Below, one piece after another: positions 1-10,783 of a DNA stretch of 64,000 nt. Source of the DNA: Argopecten irradians (taxonomy: Eukaryota > Mollusca > Bivalvia > Pectinida > Pectinidae). Position numbers and translations under genes: made by a program. The notes beneath the pieces were generated by a model that did no database searches, was not told the DNA's origin, and worked only from the letters and a program-made list of their open reading frames with translations. Each line of letters begins with the position of its first letter. The first letter of the stretch is position 1. The DNA lies in NCBI RefSeq assembly GCF_041381155.1, contig NC_091142.1, forward strand, positions 36,939,604 through 37,003,603, written 5' to 3'.

Positions 1-3000
1 TGGAAATGTTTAATTAGCTGCCACTTACCGAGTGGAATCATTGTTAAATGTTTAATTAGCTGCCACTTACCGAGTGGAATCATTGTTAAATGTTTAATTA
101 GCTGCCACTTACCGAGTGGAATCATTGTTAAATGTTTAATTAGCTGCCACTTACCGAGTGGAATCATTGTTAAATGTTTAATTAGCTGCCACTTACCGAG
201 TGGAATCATTGTTAAATGTTTAATTAGCTGCCACTTACCGAGTGGAATCATTGTTAAATGTTTAATTAGCTGCCACTTACTAAGTGGAATCATTGTTAAA
301 TGTTTAATTAGCTGCCACTTACCGAGTGGAATCATTGTTAAATGTTTAATTAGCTGCCACTTACCGAGTGGAATCATTGTTAAATGTTTAATTAGCTGCC
401 ACTTACCGAGTGGAATCATTGTTAAATGTTTAATTAGCTGCCACTTACCACCGAGTGGAATCATTGTTAAATGTTTAATTAGCTGCCACTTACCGAGTGG
501 AATCATTGTTAAATGTTTAATTAGCTGCCACTTACCAGTGGAATCATGTGGAAATCATTGTTAAATGTTTAATTAGCTGCCACTTACCGAGTGGAATCAT
601 TGTTAAATGTTTAATTAGCTGCCACTTACCGAGTGGAATCATTGTTAAATGTTTAATTAGCTGTTACCAGTGGAATCATTTAGCTGCCATAAGTTTTAAT
701 AGCTGCCACTTACCGAGTGGAATCATTGTTAAATGTTTAATTAGCTGCCACTTACCGAGTGGAATCATTGTTAAATGTTTAATTAGCTGCCACTTACCGA
801 GTGGAATCATTGTTAAATGTTTAATTAGCTGCCACTTACCGAGTGGAATCATTGTTAAATGTTTAATTAGCTGCCACTTACCGAGTGGAATCATTGTTAA
901 ATGTTTAATTAGCTGCCACTTACCGAGTGGAATCATTGTTAAATGTTAAATGTTTATTAGCTGCCACTTACCGAGTGGAATCATTGTTAAATGTTTAATT
1001 AGCTGCCACTTACCGAGTGGAATCATTGTTAAATGTTTAATTAGCTGCCACTTACCGAGTGGAATCATTGTTAAATGTTTAATTAGCTGCCACTTACCGA
1101 GTGGAATCATTGTTAAAATGTTTAGTTAGCTGCCACTTACCAAGTGGAATCATTGTTAAATGTTTAATTAGCTGCCACTTACCGAGTGGAATCATTGTTA
1201 AATGTTTAATTAGCTGCCACTTACCAAGTGGAATCATTGTTAAATGTTTAATTAGCTGCCACTTACCGAGTGGAATCATTGTTAAATGTTTAATTAGCTG
1301 CCACTTACCGAGTGGAATCATTGTTAAATGTTTAATTAGCTGCCACTTACCGAGTGGAATCATTGTTAAATGTTTAATTAGCTGCCACTTACCGAGTGGA
1401 ATCATTGTTAAATGTTTAATTAGCTGCCACTTACCGAGTGGAATCATTGTTAAATGTTTAATTAGCTGCCACTTACCAAGTGGAATCATTGTTAAATGTT
1501 TAATTAGCTGCCACTTACCGAGTGGAATCATTGTTAAATGTTTAATTAGCTGCCACTTACCGAGTGGAATCATTGTTAAATGTTTAATTAGCTGCCACTT
1601 ACCGAGTGGAATCATTGTTAAATGTTTAATTAGCTGCCACTTACCGAGTGGAATCATTGTTAAATGTTTAATTAGCTGCCACTTACCGAGTGGAATCATT
1701 GTTAAATGTTTAATTAGCTGCCACTTACCGAGTGGAATCATTGTTAAATGTTTAATTAGCTGCCACTTACCGAGTGGAATCATTGTTAAATGTTTAATTA
1801 GCTGCCACTTACCGAGTGGAATCATTGTTAAATGTTTAATTAGCTGCCACTTACCGAGTGGAATCATTGTTAAATGTTTAATTAGCTGCCACTTACCGAG
1901 TGGAATCATTGTTAAATGTTTAATTAGCTGCCACTTACCGAGTGGAATCATTGTTAAATGTTAATTAGCTGCCACTTACCGAGTGGAATCATTGTTAATG
2001 TAAATGTTTAATGTTATTAGCTGCCACTTACCGAGTGGAATCATTGTAAATAAATGTTTAATTAGCTGCCACTTACCGAGTGGAATCATTGTTAAATGTT
2101 TAATTAGCTGCCACTTACCGAGTGGAATCATTGTTAAATGTTATAGCTGCCACTTACAGTGGAATCATTGTTAAATGTTATTAGCTGCCACTTACCGAGT
2201 GGAATCATGTTAATGAAAGTTTAAATGTTAGAGCTGCCACATACCGAGTGGAATCATTGTTAAATGTTTAATTAGCTGCCACTTACAGTGGAATCATTGT
2301 TAAATGAATGTTGCCACTTACCGAGTGGAATCATTGTTAAATGTTTAATTAGCTGCCACTTACCGAGTGGAATCATTGTTAAATGTTTAGTTAGCTGCCA
2401 CTTACCGAGTGGAATCATTGTTAAATGTTTAGTTAGCTGCCACTTACCGAGTGGAATCATTGTTAAATGTTTAGTTAGCTGCCACTTACCGAGTGGAATC
2501 ATTGTTAAATGTTTAGTTAGCTGCCACTTAGAGTGAATCATTGTAAATTATTAGCTGCCACTTACCGAGTGGAATCATTGTTAAATATTTAGTTAGCTGC
2601 CACTTACCGAGTGGAATCATTGGTAAATGTTTAGTTAGCTGCCACTTACCGAGTGGAATCATTGTTAAATGTTTAGTTAGCTGCCACTTACCGAGTGGAA
2701 TCATTGTTAAATGATTAGTTAGCTGCCACTTACCAAGTGGAATCATTGGTAAATGTTTAGTTAACTGCCACTTACCAAGTGGAATCATTGTTAAATGTTT
2801 AATTAGCTGCCACTTACCAAGTGGAATCATTGTTAAATGTTTAGTTAGCTGCCACTTACCGAGTGGAATCATTGTTAAATGTTTAATTAGCTGCCACTTA
2901 CCGAGTGGAATCATTGTTAAATGTTTAGTTAGCTGCCACTTACCAAGTGGAATCATTGTTAAATTAAAATGTTTAATTAGCTGCCACTTACCGAGTGGAA

Positions 3001-3181
3001 TCATTGTTAAATGTTTAATTAGCTGCCACTTACCGAGTGGAATCATTGTTAAATGTTTAGTTAGCTGCCACTTACCAAGTGGAATCATTGTTAAATGTTT
3101 AATTAGCTGCCACTTACCAAGTGGAATCATTGTTAAATGTTTAGTTAGCTGCCACTTACTTAGTGGAATCATTGTTAAATG
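1..3181 (-). repeat. 42-bp minisatellite, about 75 copies, built from the TBL2 exon 8 / 5' splice-site junction
   Basis: Near-perfect 42-bp tandem units run from the window edge into TBL2 exon 8. Read on the minus strand, each unit is 22 nt matching the end of exon 8 (CATTTAACAATGATTCCACT + 2 nt) followed by 20 nt matching the first intron bases (GTAAGTGGCAGCTAACTAAA). Every intact copy therefore carries a consensus 5' splice site, usually CTCG|GTAAGTGG or CTTG|GTAAGTGG. Copies from about 1 to 1960 are almost identical. Those near the exon (about 2000-3180) are more varied, with deletions and G/A variants (ttagttagc against ttaattagc), as expected if the interior is homogenised by unequal exchange. 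Since 42 is a multiple of 3, long open frames (MIPLGKWQLIKHLT on minus) persist by geometry; they are not genes. The array occupies the start of a TBL2 intron whose far end lies outside the window. Confidence 0.95.
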
Positions 3182-6100
3182 AAAAGCTGTACACTCCAGC
3201 ACTGTGTCCCTTGAGTTCAAACGCCCTCTTGGTATCTATATAATCTCCACTTTTACTGAAGCCTACCTCCCATACCTTTACATCTGGTGTAAAGCCTGTT
3301 AACAACACCAGAAACACATCAGATAAATACAGTAAAACTTAAATAAATATCAAATCAATTTTGAAATATTTTCCTGGCGTTTAGATTTATTGGATTTTAG
3401 AAGAAACATGAATATAGCGAAAACAAAAACCCTGCACAAATAATTTAGTCTGCCAGAAGTTGTGAAGTAACAGTAGTTGTGATTTAGAAAATAAATTTTG
3501 CATCTGATGAAACACATTATTTCCACTTAAACAAAACAACACCATCATGAAATTTTCATCAGTAGCTCTAGACATTCGGAAATCTTGATGCAAAGTAGAA
3601 TATGCACACCATCACAACTGTTCCGTCATGACTTCTGGTTGGGTCCCAGTACAGTATACCATAGACCTTAAAGACTATTTATAGATAATGGTAAGGTTAG
3701 ATGGACAGATAAACAAACATTTTACCTGAAGAGGCGACAAATCGTCCACATGGTGAGACGCAGGCAAACGAGTTGTTCACCTGATGTGTGTCTAGTGTCT
3801 CCAGAACTTCACCTGTGAGGTAAGTAGTGAAATATTTTATTAGAATCAATTCATGTACATGTAATGAAATTAAATATATATTCCGACCTTGAATATATAG
3901 ACAGAGAATCTCTGAATTAAATATGAGTCCATATAAATTGAGTAAGAGTTTATGAATGGCAAAATAGTCAGAGAAAATCTGTATCCCAGTCTCGGTCACT
4001 AATTTAAAACATAAACTTCTGGTTAGGTTTTATCATCAAAATCTCAAATTGATTTTCAAATATTATTTTGGTACGTACATCAAATAATCAATAAATACCA
4101 AATTATCAATCATATCTTGATAAGTTGAAAATTGTAGATATTCACCTTTGATGGTCCAAATAATAATAGTCGTATCACTTCCACACGACATGACATACTT
4201 CCCGTTACTTGCTATACCTATATTTATGATATCGGCTTGGTGTTTCTGAAATGACAATGTAAACATGTTTGTACCGTAAATTCCTGGGAAAACATATGCG
4301 GAAGCATGGTGAAACTTTGATTTATGCAAACATTCAATTTAAATGCATAATGTTAATTAAAAAGAATACAAGAGGCCCATGGGCCTTAACGGTCATCTGA
4401 CTATTAGTACAATACAACATAGTCATTTAAAGATTTTAGCCTATTTGACCCCTATGACCTTGAATGAAAATCAAGGTCATTCATTTGAACAAACTTGGTA
4501 GCCCTTCATCCCAGCAAGCGACAGGCTTAATATCAGGTCTCTAGGCCTCTTAGTTATTCACAAGATTTTGTTTAAAGGATTTTAGCCTATTTGACCCCTG
4601 TGACCTTGAATGAAGGTCAAGGTCATTTATTTGAACAAACTTGCTAGCCCTTCATCCCAGCATCCTACAGGCCCAATATCAGTACCCTAGGCCTTCTGGT
4701 TCTTGAGAAGAAGTCGTTTAGAGATTTTAGCCTTTTTGACCCTTGTGACCTTGAATGAAGGTCAAGGTCATTCATTTGAACAAACTTGGTAGCCCTTCAT
4801 CCCAGCATGTCACAGGCCCAATATCAGTACCCTGGGCCTTCTGGTTCTTGAGAAGAAGTCGTTTAAAGATGTTAGCCTTTTTGACCCCTTTGACCTTGAA
4901 TGAAGGTCAAGGTCATTTATTTGAACAAACTTGGTAGCCCTTCATCCCAGCATCCTACAGGCCCAATATCAGGTCTCTAGACCTCTTAGTTATTCACAAG
5001 AAGTTGTTTAAAGGATTTTAGCCTATTTGACTCCTTTGACCTTGAATGAAGGTCAAGGTCATTCATTTGAACAAACTTGCTAGCCCTTCATCCCAGCATG
5101 TCACAGGCCCAATATCAGTACCCTGGGCCTTCTGGTTCTTGAGAAGAAGTTGTTTAAAGAATTTAGCCTTTTTGACCCCTTTGACCTTGAATGAAGATCA
5201 AGGTCATTCATTTGAACAAACTTGGTAGCCCTTCATCCCAGCATCCTACAGGCCCAATATCAGTACCCTAGGTCTTCTGGTTCTTAAGAAGTTGTTTAAA
5301 GGATTTTATCCTATTTGACCCCTGTGACCTTGAAGGAAGGTCAAGGTCATTTATTTGAACAAACTTGGTAGCCCTTCATCCCAGCATGTCACAGGCCCAA
5401 TATCAGTACCCTGGGCCTTCTGGTTATTGAGAAGAAGTCGTTTAAAGATTTTAGCCTTTTTTAACCCTTTGACCTTGAATGAAAGTCAAGGTCATTCATT
5501 TGAACAAACTTGGTAGCCCTTCATCCCAGCATGTCACAGGCCTAATATCAGTACCCTGGGCCTTCTGGTTCTTGAGAAGAAGTTGTTTAAAGAATTTAGC
5601 CTTTTTGACCCCTTTGACCTTGAATGAAGATCAAGGTCATTCATTTGAACAAACTTGGTAGCCCTTCATCCCAGCATCCTACAGGCCCAATATCAGGTCT
5701 CTAGGCCTCTTAGTTATTCACAAGAAGTTGTTTAAAGGATTTTAGCCTATTTGACCCCTGTGACCTTGAATGAAGGTCAAGGTCATTCATTTGAACAAAC
5801 TTGGTAGCCCTTCATCCAAGCAACCTACAGGCCAAATATGAGTACCCTGGGCCTTCCGGTTATTGAGAAGAAGTCGTTTGAATGAAAAGTTTACGGACGG
5901 CGGACGACGACGGACGGTGCATGATGACAATAGGTCATCCTGACCCTTTGGGTCAGATGACCTAAAAATGGAAAATTCGGTCCAACAAAAACGTTTTAAT
6001 ACTGTTAACTAACTGATTTTTGTGGTGACTTATTTTCATGTTTTCATGCACAATGCCATTTTCACAACAATTTACTTTCACAATTTACAGGTAAACGCTC

Positions 6101-9100
6101 TATGGTTTTTATAGTTGAACCTTTTTGGCAGCGAATACTTTTGGCAAATTGTACTCTCCTGCGAAATATGCGAAAACATTTTCAGGTACACACGAAAATG
6201 AGTTAGTTTAATGACATTCAACTGTTTTTGCATATTTGTAGACACAACAATCAAAAGATATGTATGTATTGTCCTCTTTTTCTGAAAATATTTGAAGCTT
6301 TAATCCAAAGTACATGTACCTTTTAATACTTATTCTAAGTATCTGTTAGCAATGCAATTAAAAACAATAGAACGTTTTCATGTAGAACATACGAACATTT
6401 CGTATCCAAGATTACAACTTTGGTCCTGAATATTGATTTTTTCTTCTCTCACTTTAAATCATCAATGATTAATGTTGCAATCCTCTTGCCTCTATAACCA
6501 GTGTAAATGTTATTGTAAATCACACTAATGATGAAGAACGCTAGATTACCTTGGGGAAGTCAAAGGCGGACGTGATATTGCCAGGAGAGCCGTCATCTTT
6601 CTTGCCTATCCTGTAGACTCGAAGGGCATTTTCATTTGCCAAGCTTACAATGAAGGCTCTGAAACAATAATTTAAGAATAGAGAAGTTTAATTTTTATGA
6701 TACAATACAATAAACTATATTCAGTTTGTTGTACACAATGTATATAAAAATTTAAAGATGCTCCACCGCCGACAGAGCATAAATGATATTCATTATTTGA
6801 ACAATAATGTAATGTAATTAGTGTATTATCGTGTATATATATGTCTAATTAACACAAACAATAATATAATTTATTTTGCCGTTGGTGCATGCGCAATCAG
6901 TACTCCATTCCATATAGGATATAGTGCAACGGATTTTTTTCGGGATGCAATTAATTTTTTTTCATATTATTAACTTGAAGTAAAATTAGAAGCTCAAACT
7001 TTTCAATGTTGGTAATGGTGAAGAGTAAGTAACTTTTGTAACTGAAGAAAATTACTAAATCGTCTACTCCTGTTTTTGATAGGGAAAAAATACCATTTAT
7101 CGGCGGTGGAGCATCTTTAAGAGATGTCTATGACACATATTAAAAATAATCTTTTCAAATTTTGGCTAAAGCTAAATAATAACCAATCCATTAAGTAGAA
7201 ATAGTTTTGAAAATCAGTCATTCAGATAAAAACAGGTATTAAAGTGTAACAAGATAAAATTAATGTTGCCTTTTTTAATTTTTATTTTTAATATATTTTC
7301 CATGAAGTTTCATAAAGCACCGTGGTAAACATACTTAGTATCTGGGCTAAATTTAACTCTTGTGCCATGATCCAGTTCTACAATTCCTTTGATAAATCTG
7401 AAATGAAAAAAGTTACCTGTGTAATAAAACAATAGTTGATAGTATAAATACAAATGAAGCACAATATGTATGATAGATCAAATTGTTTCTGTTTTTTACA
7501 AAATATACAAAAATATTTTGTAACTTTCTGTAGCTGATGATGAAAGAAAATTACTTCTTAATGGTAAATCATCTAGATTAAGTGTTGGCTGTGTAAAAAA
7601 AATGAAGATAAACAGCTAGGGAAAGTTCAACACAGGAAAGATCAACAGAAGAAATATAAACAGAGGAAAGGTAAAGAAAATTTACTGTACATACTTGTGC
7701 TCCTTCTGGTTGAAATCTTTGGTACTCCATAACATCACACAACGATCTGTTTAACAAATACCGAGACAAATGTAATGTTACAGTTGAGAAAGAAATAATA
7801 GATTAAGGTTCAAATGCAGTCAAACTTACGGCTATTTGTTGATAATTCTGGTCACAGTGGTCAACACAATTTCATTTATGATAGAATTAGCCTTATACAG
7901 CTACAGCTGTACTTCAGATTTTACCAGACATGTTGTGGACAAAATGTCTATAAAAATCAGTCAGCCATATTGAACTCTTTCTGTACTCATATAGCACATT
8001 AATTTGTCATAGTAAACATACATATGCGTTCCTTCCTTTGAGATGCATTAATTATAATATACAATTATGGCTCTCTGTGGAGGGAAATATCTAGAATTGT
8101 CTCCCTGGAAGAGTTATTGTCTCGAGGGCAAATAGAGACAATAACTCTTTCCAGGGAGATAATTCTAGATGTATCCCAATACAAAGGGACATAATTATTT
8201 TATTATACTGAACAAAATTGAAAGCAAAAACTTTTTGGTAAAAGAACTTGTGAAGATATTTCCTAACATTGCTAAATTCGTTGGGCTGCAAAATAATAAG
8301 CAACAGTGTTGCCATTGTTGGTTGACGTTGCAGATGACGTCAACTTTCGGCCACGTACGGAGCTTCCAAGGAGTTATTTCCCTTTGGGTTATTTCACTCA
8401 GGGTTTTTTCAGGGGTTATTTCCATGCGGTTATTTCCCTCGCCTTCCAATTCCAGTGAAATATCTTACTTATTCAATGCCATGTGATCAAGTTTAATCCA
8501 ATCAGTACATTCTAAATGACAGTGAAGGATAATAATATTATGTCATAATTTAGATGTAAAAGACGTAATATATGGGATACAATGCTGATTTTATCATTCA
8601 ATCCATGGGATGGGTGCGTTTACATAACTTCAACTTATTCAACAGGAGAGGGAAAGGGTATTAATTATAGCAAATATGGTATAAGTACCTGGGTAGTTTC
8701 AAAATTTGAAAATAAGATCATTACATGTATTACCTTCAGCAGTTGTGATGAGATATTTGCTGTTTGGACTAAAGTCTATGCCCAAAATGGCACTGCTGTT
8801 CCCTTTCAGAGTACTGGCATGCCAGGGGTGGTTCACTTGGACTTGTTGAGGTTTCTTTGAGCGAATATTCAGCTTGGATTTCTTTGAGCTTTTTTCTTGT
8901 TTTACAGGTTCTGTTTTGGCTTTACTTGCTTGATCTTCACCTTCATCTGAGGAGTGTAATTCAAGATTCATAATTTCATGTACATTTTGTATGTATGTAA
9001 ATGTTTAAAAAAGCAATATCTATATTAAGATAAAAATAATAATATACAAGTAATGTCCATCTATTAATTTGAAATGAAAAAAGTAGAGCTATTCAACAGT

Positions 9101-10413
9101 GTCATATAAAATTTTGACTGCTCATGAAATATCCATCCCCTTATTTTTAAATTTTACTCTCAACAGAAGAGAAGAAAATGTAGCGGCCAGACCAGGATTC
9201 AAACCTGAGACCTCCAAACTGACCAGCTGAATGCTCTACTGACTGCCTGGTCATCGATGATTGATCTAGTCAGAATCATATATACGTAGAAATTGGCAAC
9301 TCCTTCTATGTCTTTGTTGACAGGCTTTTGTTGACAGGCAGAGGGACCTCTGGTTTATAGGCATTTTCCCTTGGCTAACTACTTTTAAGTGTGTTCTTTT
9401 AAACATGATATTTTTACATCAACACAAAGTTTAAACATTATATCACGGTTTGATGTGATCAGTTTTCCTGATTGATGTTGTTTCATATGATTTTCAATAG
9501 CATGAAAATAAGCAATTTTACCTTGTTTTACGAAAATCTGACATTCAAAACTGGAAGTCCATTTTGTTTTATTAATATGTAAGTTCAAATATTATTTTTT
9601 CTATCCAAAAACATACTCAAACCATATGAAAATTACTAAACTTTTATAAGATATCAAAGATATTCTGCTGTATTTAACTATTTAAGAGTTCATCTAAAAA
9701 CCTCGAAGCACATACAGAGATTGTAATAATGGTGGAGTTGCCAATCTCTATGTATACATATGTTTCTGATCTAGTCCAATCCCGCTACATAAGGATAGAA
9801 AATTGCAAAAACTTCACTTCTTTAAAGTTCATCCAAAATATATAGACTAATAGAGGGAACCATTCCATCTGGAATGGCCCTCATTCATAGAAAACCCAGC
9901 ACAAACTGTGGGTGCATAGAAAAATAAATTTTCATGATATCCATTTCAATCAATTTGAGAACAAAATTCAATGTTTTGTGCTGTTTACATTTTGAAATTG
10001 AAATATATTCATTTTACTCAATAGGCCTAATAAACTCCCCAATTTTGTGGAAATGTTTGAATTTTGTGATTTCCTCAATGTACAGTCTGAAGTGATTTAT
10101 CAAATATCAAGGTGCATGCTGCAATAATCAGTTACATTTTGGGGAATATCTTGTCATAAACAGTTTAATTCGGGAGACGTTGCAGTTGCAACATCCACAT
10201 GTAATCCCACAACCGGTAAGTTACGCGTCTGCTTTTCCTTCTGTCAAGTAAGTATCGTAACAGTTTTTGTTAATTGATATACGCACCTTGCTTTTGTTCT
10301 TTGGTATCTTTTTTCCAAACACTGCAAAGTAGAACCAGTAACAGTACTACAGCGCCAACTGCAGCAGTTACAGCGAGAGCCGGTACAGAGGAAGGTTCAG
10401 TCATATCCGCCAT
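3160..10413 (-). CDS. TBL2: TBL2, transducin beta-like protein 2 (5' part, 8 exons, continues beyond left edge)
   Basis: ER-anchored WD40-repeat protein; vertebrate TBL2 is an ER membrane protein linked to PERK/stress signalling (family knowledge). Exons read on minus: 10413-10287, 8946-8734, 7746-7695, 7397-7335, 6658-6550, 4245-4146, 3812-3726, 3295-3160. All have GT/AG borders, and the phases chain without error (1,1,2,2,0,1,1,2). The start ATGGCGGATATG gives MADMTEPSS, then a hydrophobic anchor at about residues 9-31 (AVTAAVGAVVLLLVLLC), a Lys/Glu-rich linker, KPQQ, and the first WD blades. Diagnostic stretches are WSTKDFNQKEHK, VELDHGTRVKFSPD, SDTTIIIWTIKG, VSPCGRFVASSG, GFTPDVKVWEV and AFELKGHSAGVYSF, which match my recollection of human TBL2 in order. 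295 codons are visible of roughly 450 expected, so the last exon(s), starting near the vertebrate MASVSKDG position, lie left of base 1. Divergent neighbour: POLD4. Confidence 0.95.
4368..5963. mobile_element. Non-autonomous dispersed element with ten internal ~146-bp tandem units (TBL2 intron 5)
   Basis: The left end reads agaggcccatgggcc then ttaacGGTCATCTGAC; the right end reads GTCAGATGACC, giving a perfect 11-bp terminal inverted repeat. Between them are ten ~146-bp units, each with the block tgaccttgaatgaagg followed by tcaaggtcatt, then ttgaacaaacttggtagccc and cagcatcctacaggcc. The right tail contains a GGACGG/ACGACG-rich stretch (5894-5917). The same tail and left-end module recur in opposite orientation at 61478-62005, and the GGCCCATGGGCC end alone recurs at 11406-11437. 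Short ORFs beginning MKVKVIHLNKL are by-products of the tandem unit. No transposase is present. It lies in the intron between TBL2 exons 5 and 6. Confidence 0.8.
6756..7116. mobile_element. TTAA-flanked MITE, copy 1 (TBL2 intron 4)
   Basis: 361-bp element with long terminal inverted repeats AGATGCTCCACCGCCGACA (left) and its complement at the right end, flanked by TTAA at 6752-6755 and 7117-7120. It shares its interior with copies at 39073-39420 and 60433-60788, which are in the opposite orientation relative to it. There is no coding capacity. A TTAA target suggests mobilisation by a piggyBac-type transposase, but the TIR itself is not one I recognise. Confidence 0.88.
8090..8169. repeat. Near-perfect 34-bp inverted repeat (foldback) in TBL2 intron 2
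   Basis: The left arm at 8090-8123 (begins tctagaattgtctccctgg) pairs with the right arm at 8135-8169 (ends gggagataattctaga) around an 11-nt spacer, with one extra T in the right arm. Transcribed RNA would form a long hairpin. It may be a small foldback element; no second copy is seen in the window. Confidence 0.85.
9179..9789. mobile_element. Foldback/MITE-like element with a tRNA-like block (TBL2 intron 1)
   Basis: The ends are TGTAGCGG (9179) and CCGCTACA (to 9789). Inside, 9255-9302 is inverted at 9732-9779 (atctagtcagaatcatatat / ggagttgccaatctctatgt). Next to the left end, the minus strand reads like a tRNA gene: GTCAGTAGAGCATTCAGCTGG resembles an A box region, and GGTTTGAATCC at about 9190-9210 a B box, suggesting capture of or relation to a tRNA-derived SINE. 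The middle (9280-9600) is about 85-90% similar to 38783-39062 by eye. No protein is encoded. Confidence 0.7.
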
Positions 10414-10783
10414 GATGCTGAGGTGTACTTTATAATTTTGGGTTTCTCTGGGGTTATTCCTAGAGAGTATGAAAAGGTCCGACGCATTCCGAGTTTTACT
10501 TTCATTTTCGCAGATTTTGTAACATATATTGTGAGAAAATATAATCTCTGTCATCGAGCAAAATAATTACAATATTATTTTTATATAACTATACTAATAT
10601 AAATTATTCTGTATGTGGCTTTACTATGCACCAAGAAAAACCAAAATAGTATGTAACTTTCGTTCCGTAATAATTCATGACAGAACCCGAGTCTGAAAGA
10701 TTGCACTGTCAGCAAAAACAAAACAAGCGTCGTCTTGTAGGAATAAGTCTTGTGAGGTCCAGTGTTTCCAGTGTTTAACAGCA
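10414..10783. promoter_or_regulatory. Divergent promoter shared by TBL2 and POLD4
   Basis: 370 bp separate the two start codons (TBL2 on minus at 10413, POLD4 on plus at 10784), so both 5' leaders and core promoters must lie here unless there are unseen noncoding exons. The middle holds an AT-rich run (tatataactatactaatata, near 10583-10603). I see no convincing TATA box at a normal distance from either start. Confidence 0.6.

Noticed and set aside
1..3181. Regular repeats resembling a CRISPR array
   Set aside because: Units are contiguous with no unique spacers, and each unit is a copy of the TBL2 exon/intron border in a eukaryotic gene.
548..3220. Long ORFs (133, 285, 287, 230 aa) on both strands encoding 14-residue repeats
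   Set aside because: They arise because 42 bp is a multiple of 3; the true TBL2 frame has TAA in every unit, and no start or family signal exists.
4755..5661. Three 60-aa ORFs starting MKVKVIHLNKL
   Set aside because: Identical because they sit in tandem 146-bp units of a noncoding element.
8169..8486. 105-aa plus and 84-aa minus ORFs
   Set aside because: Lie in TBL2 intron 2 beside a foldback; no recognisable domain.
9179..9260. Functional tRNA gene on minus
   Set aside because: Box-A and box-B-like sequence only; the acceptor stem does not pair and the block lies inside a repeat end.
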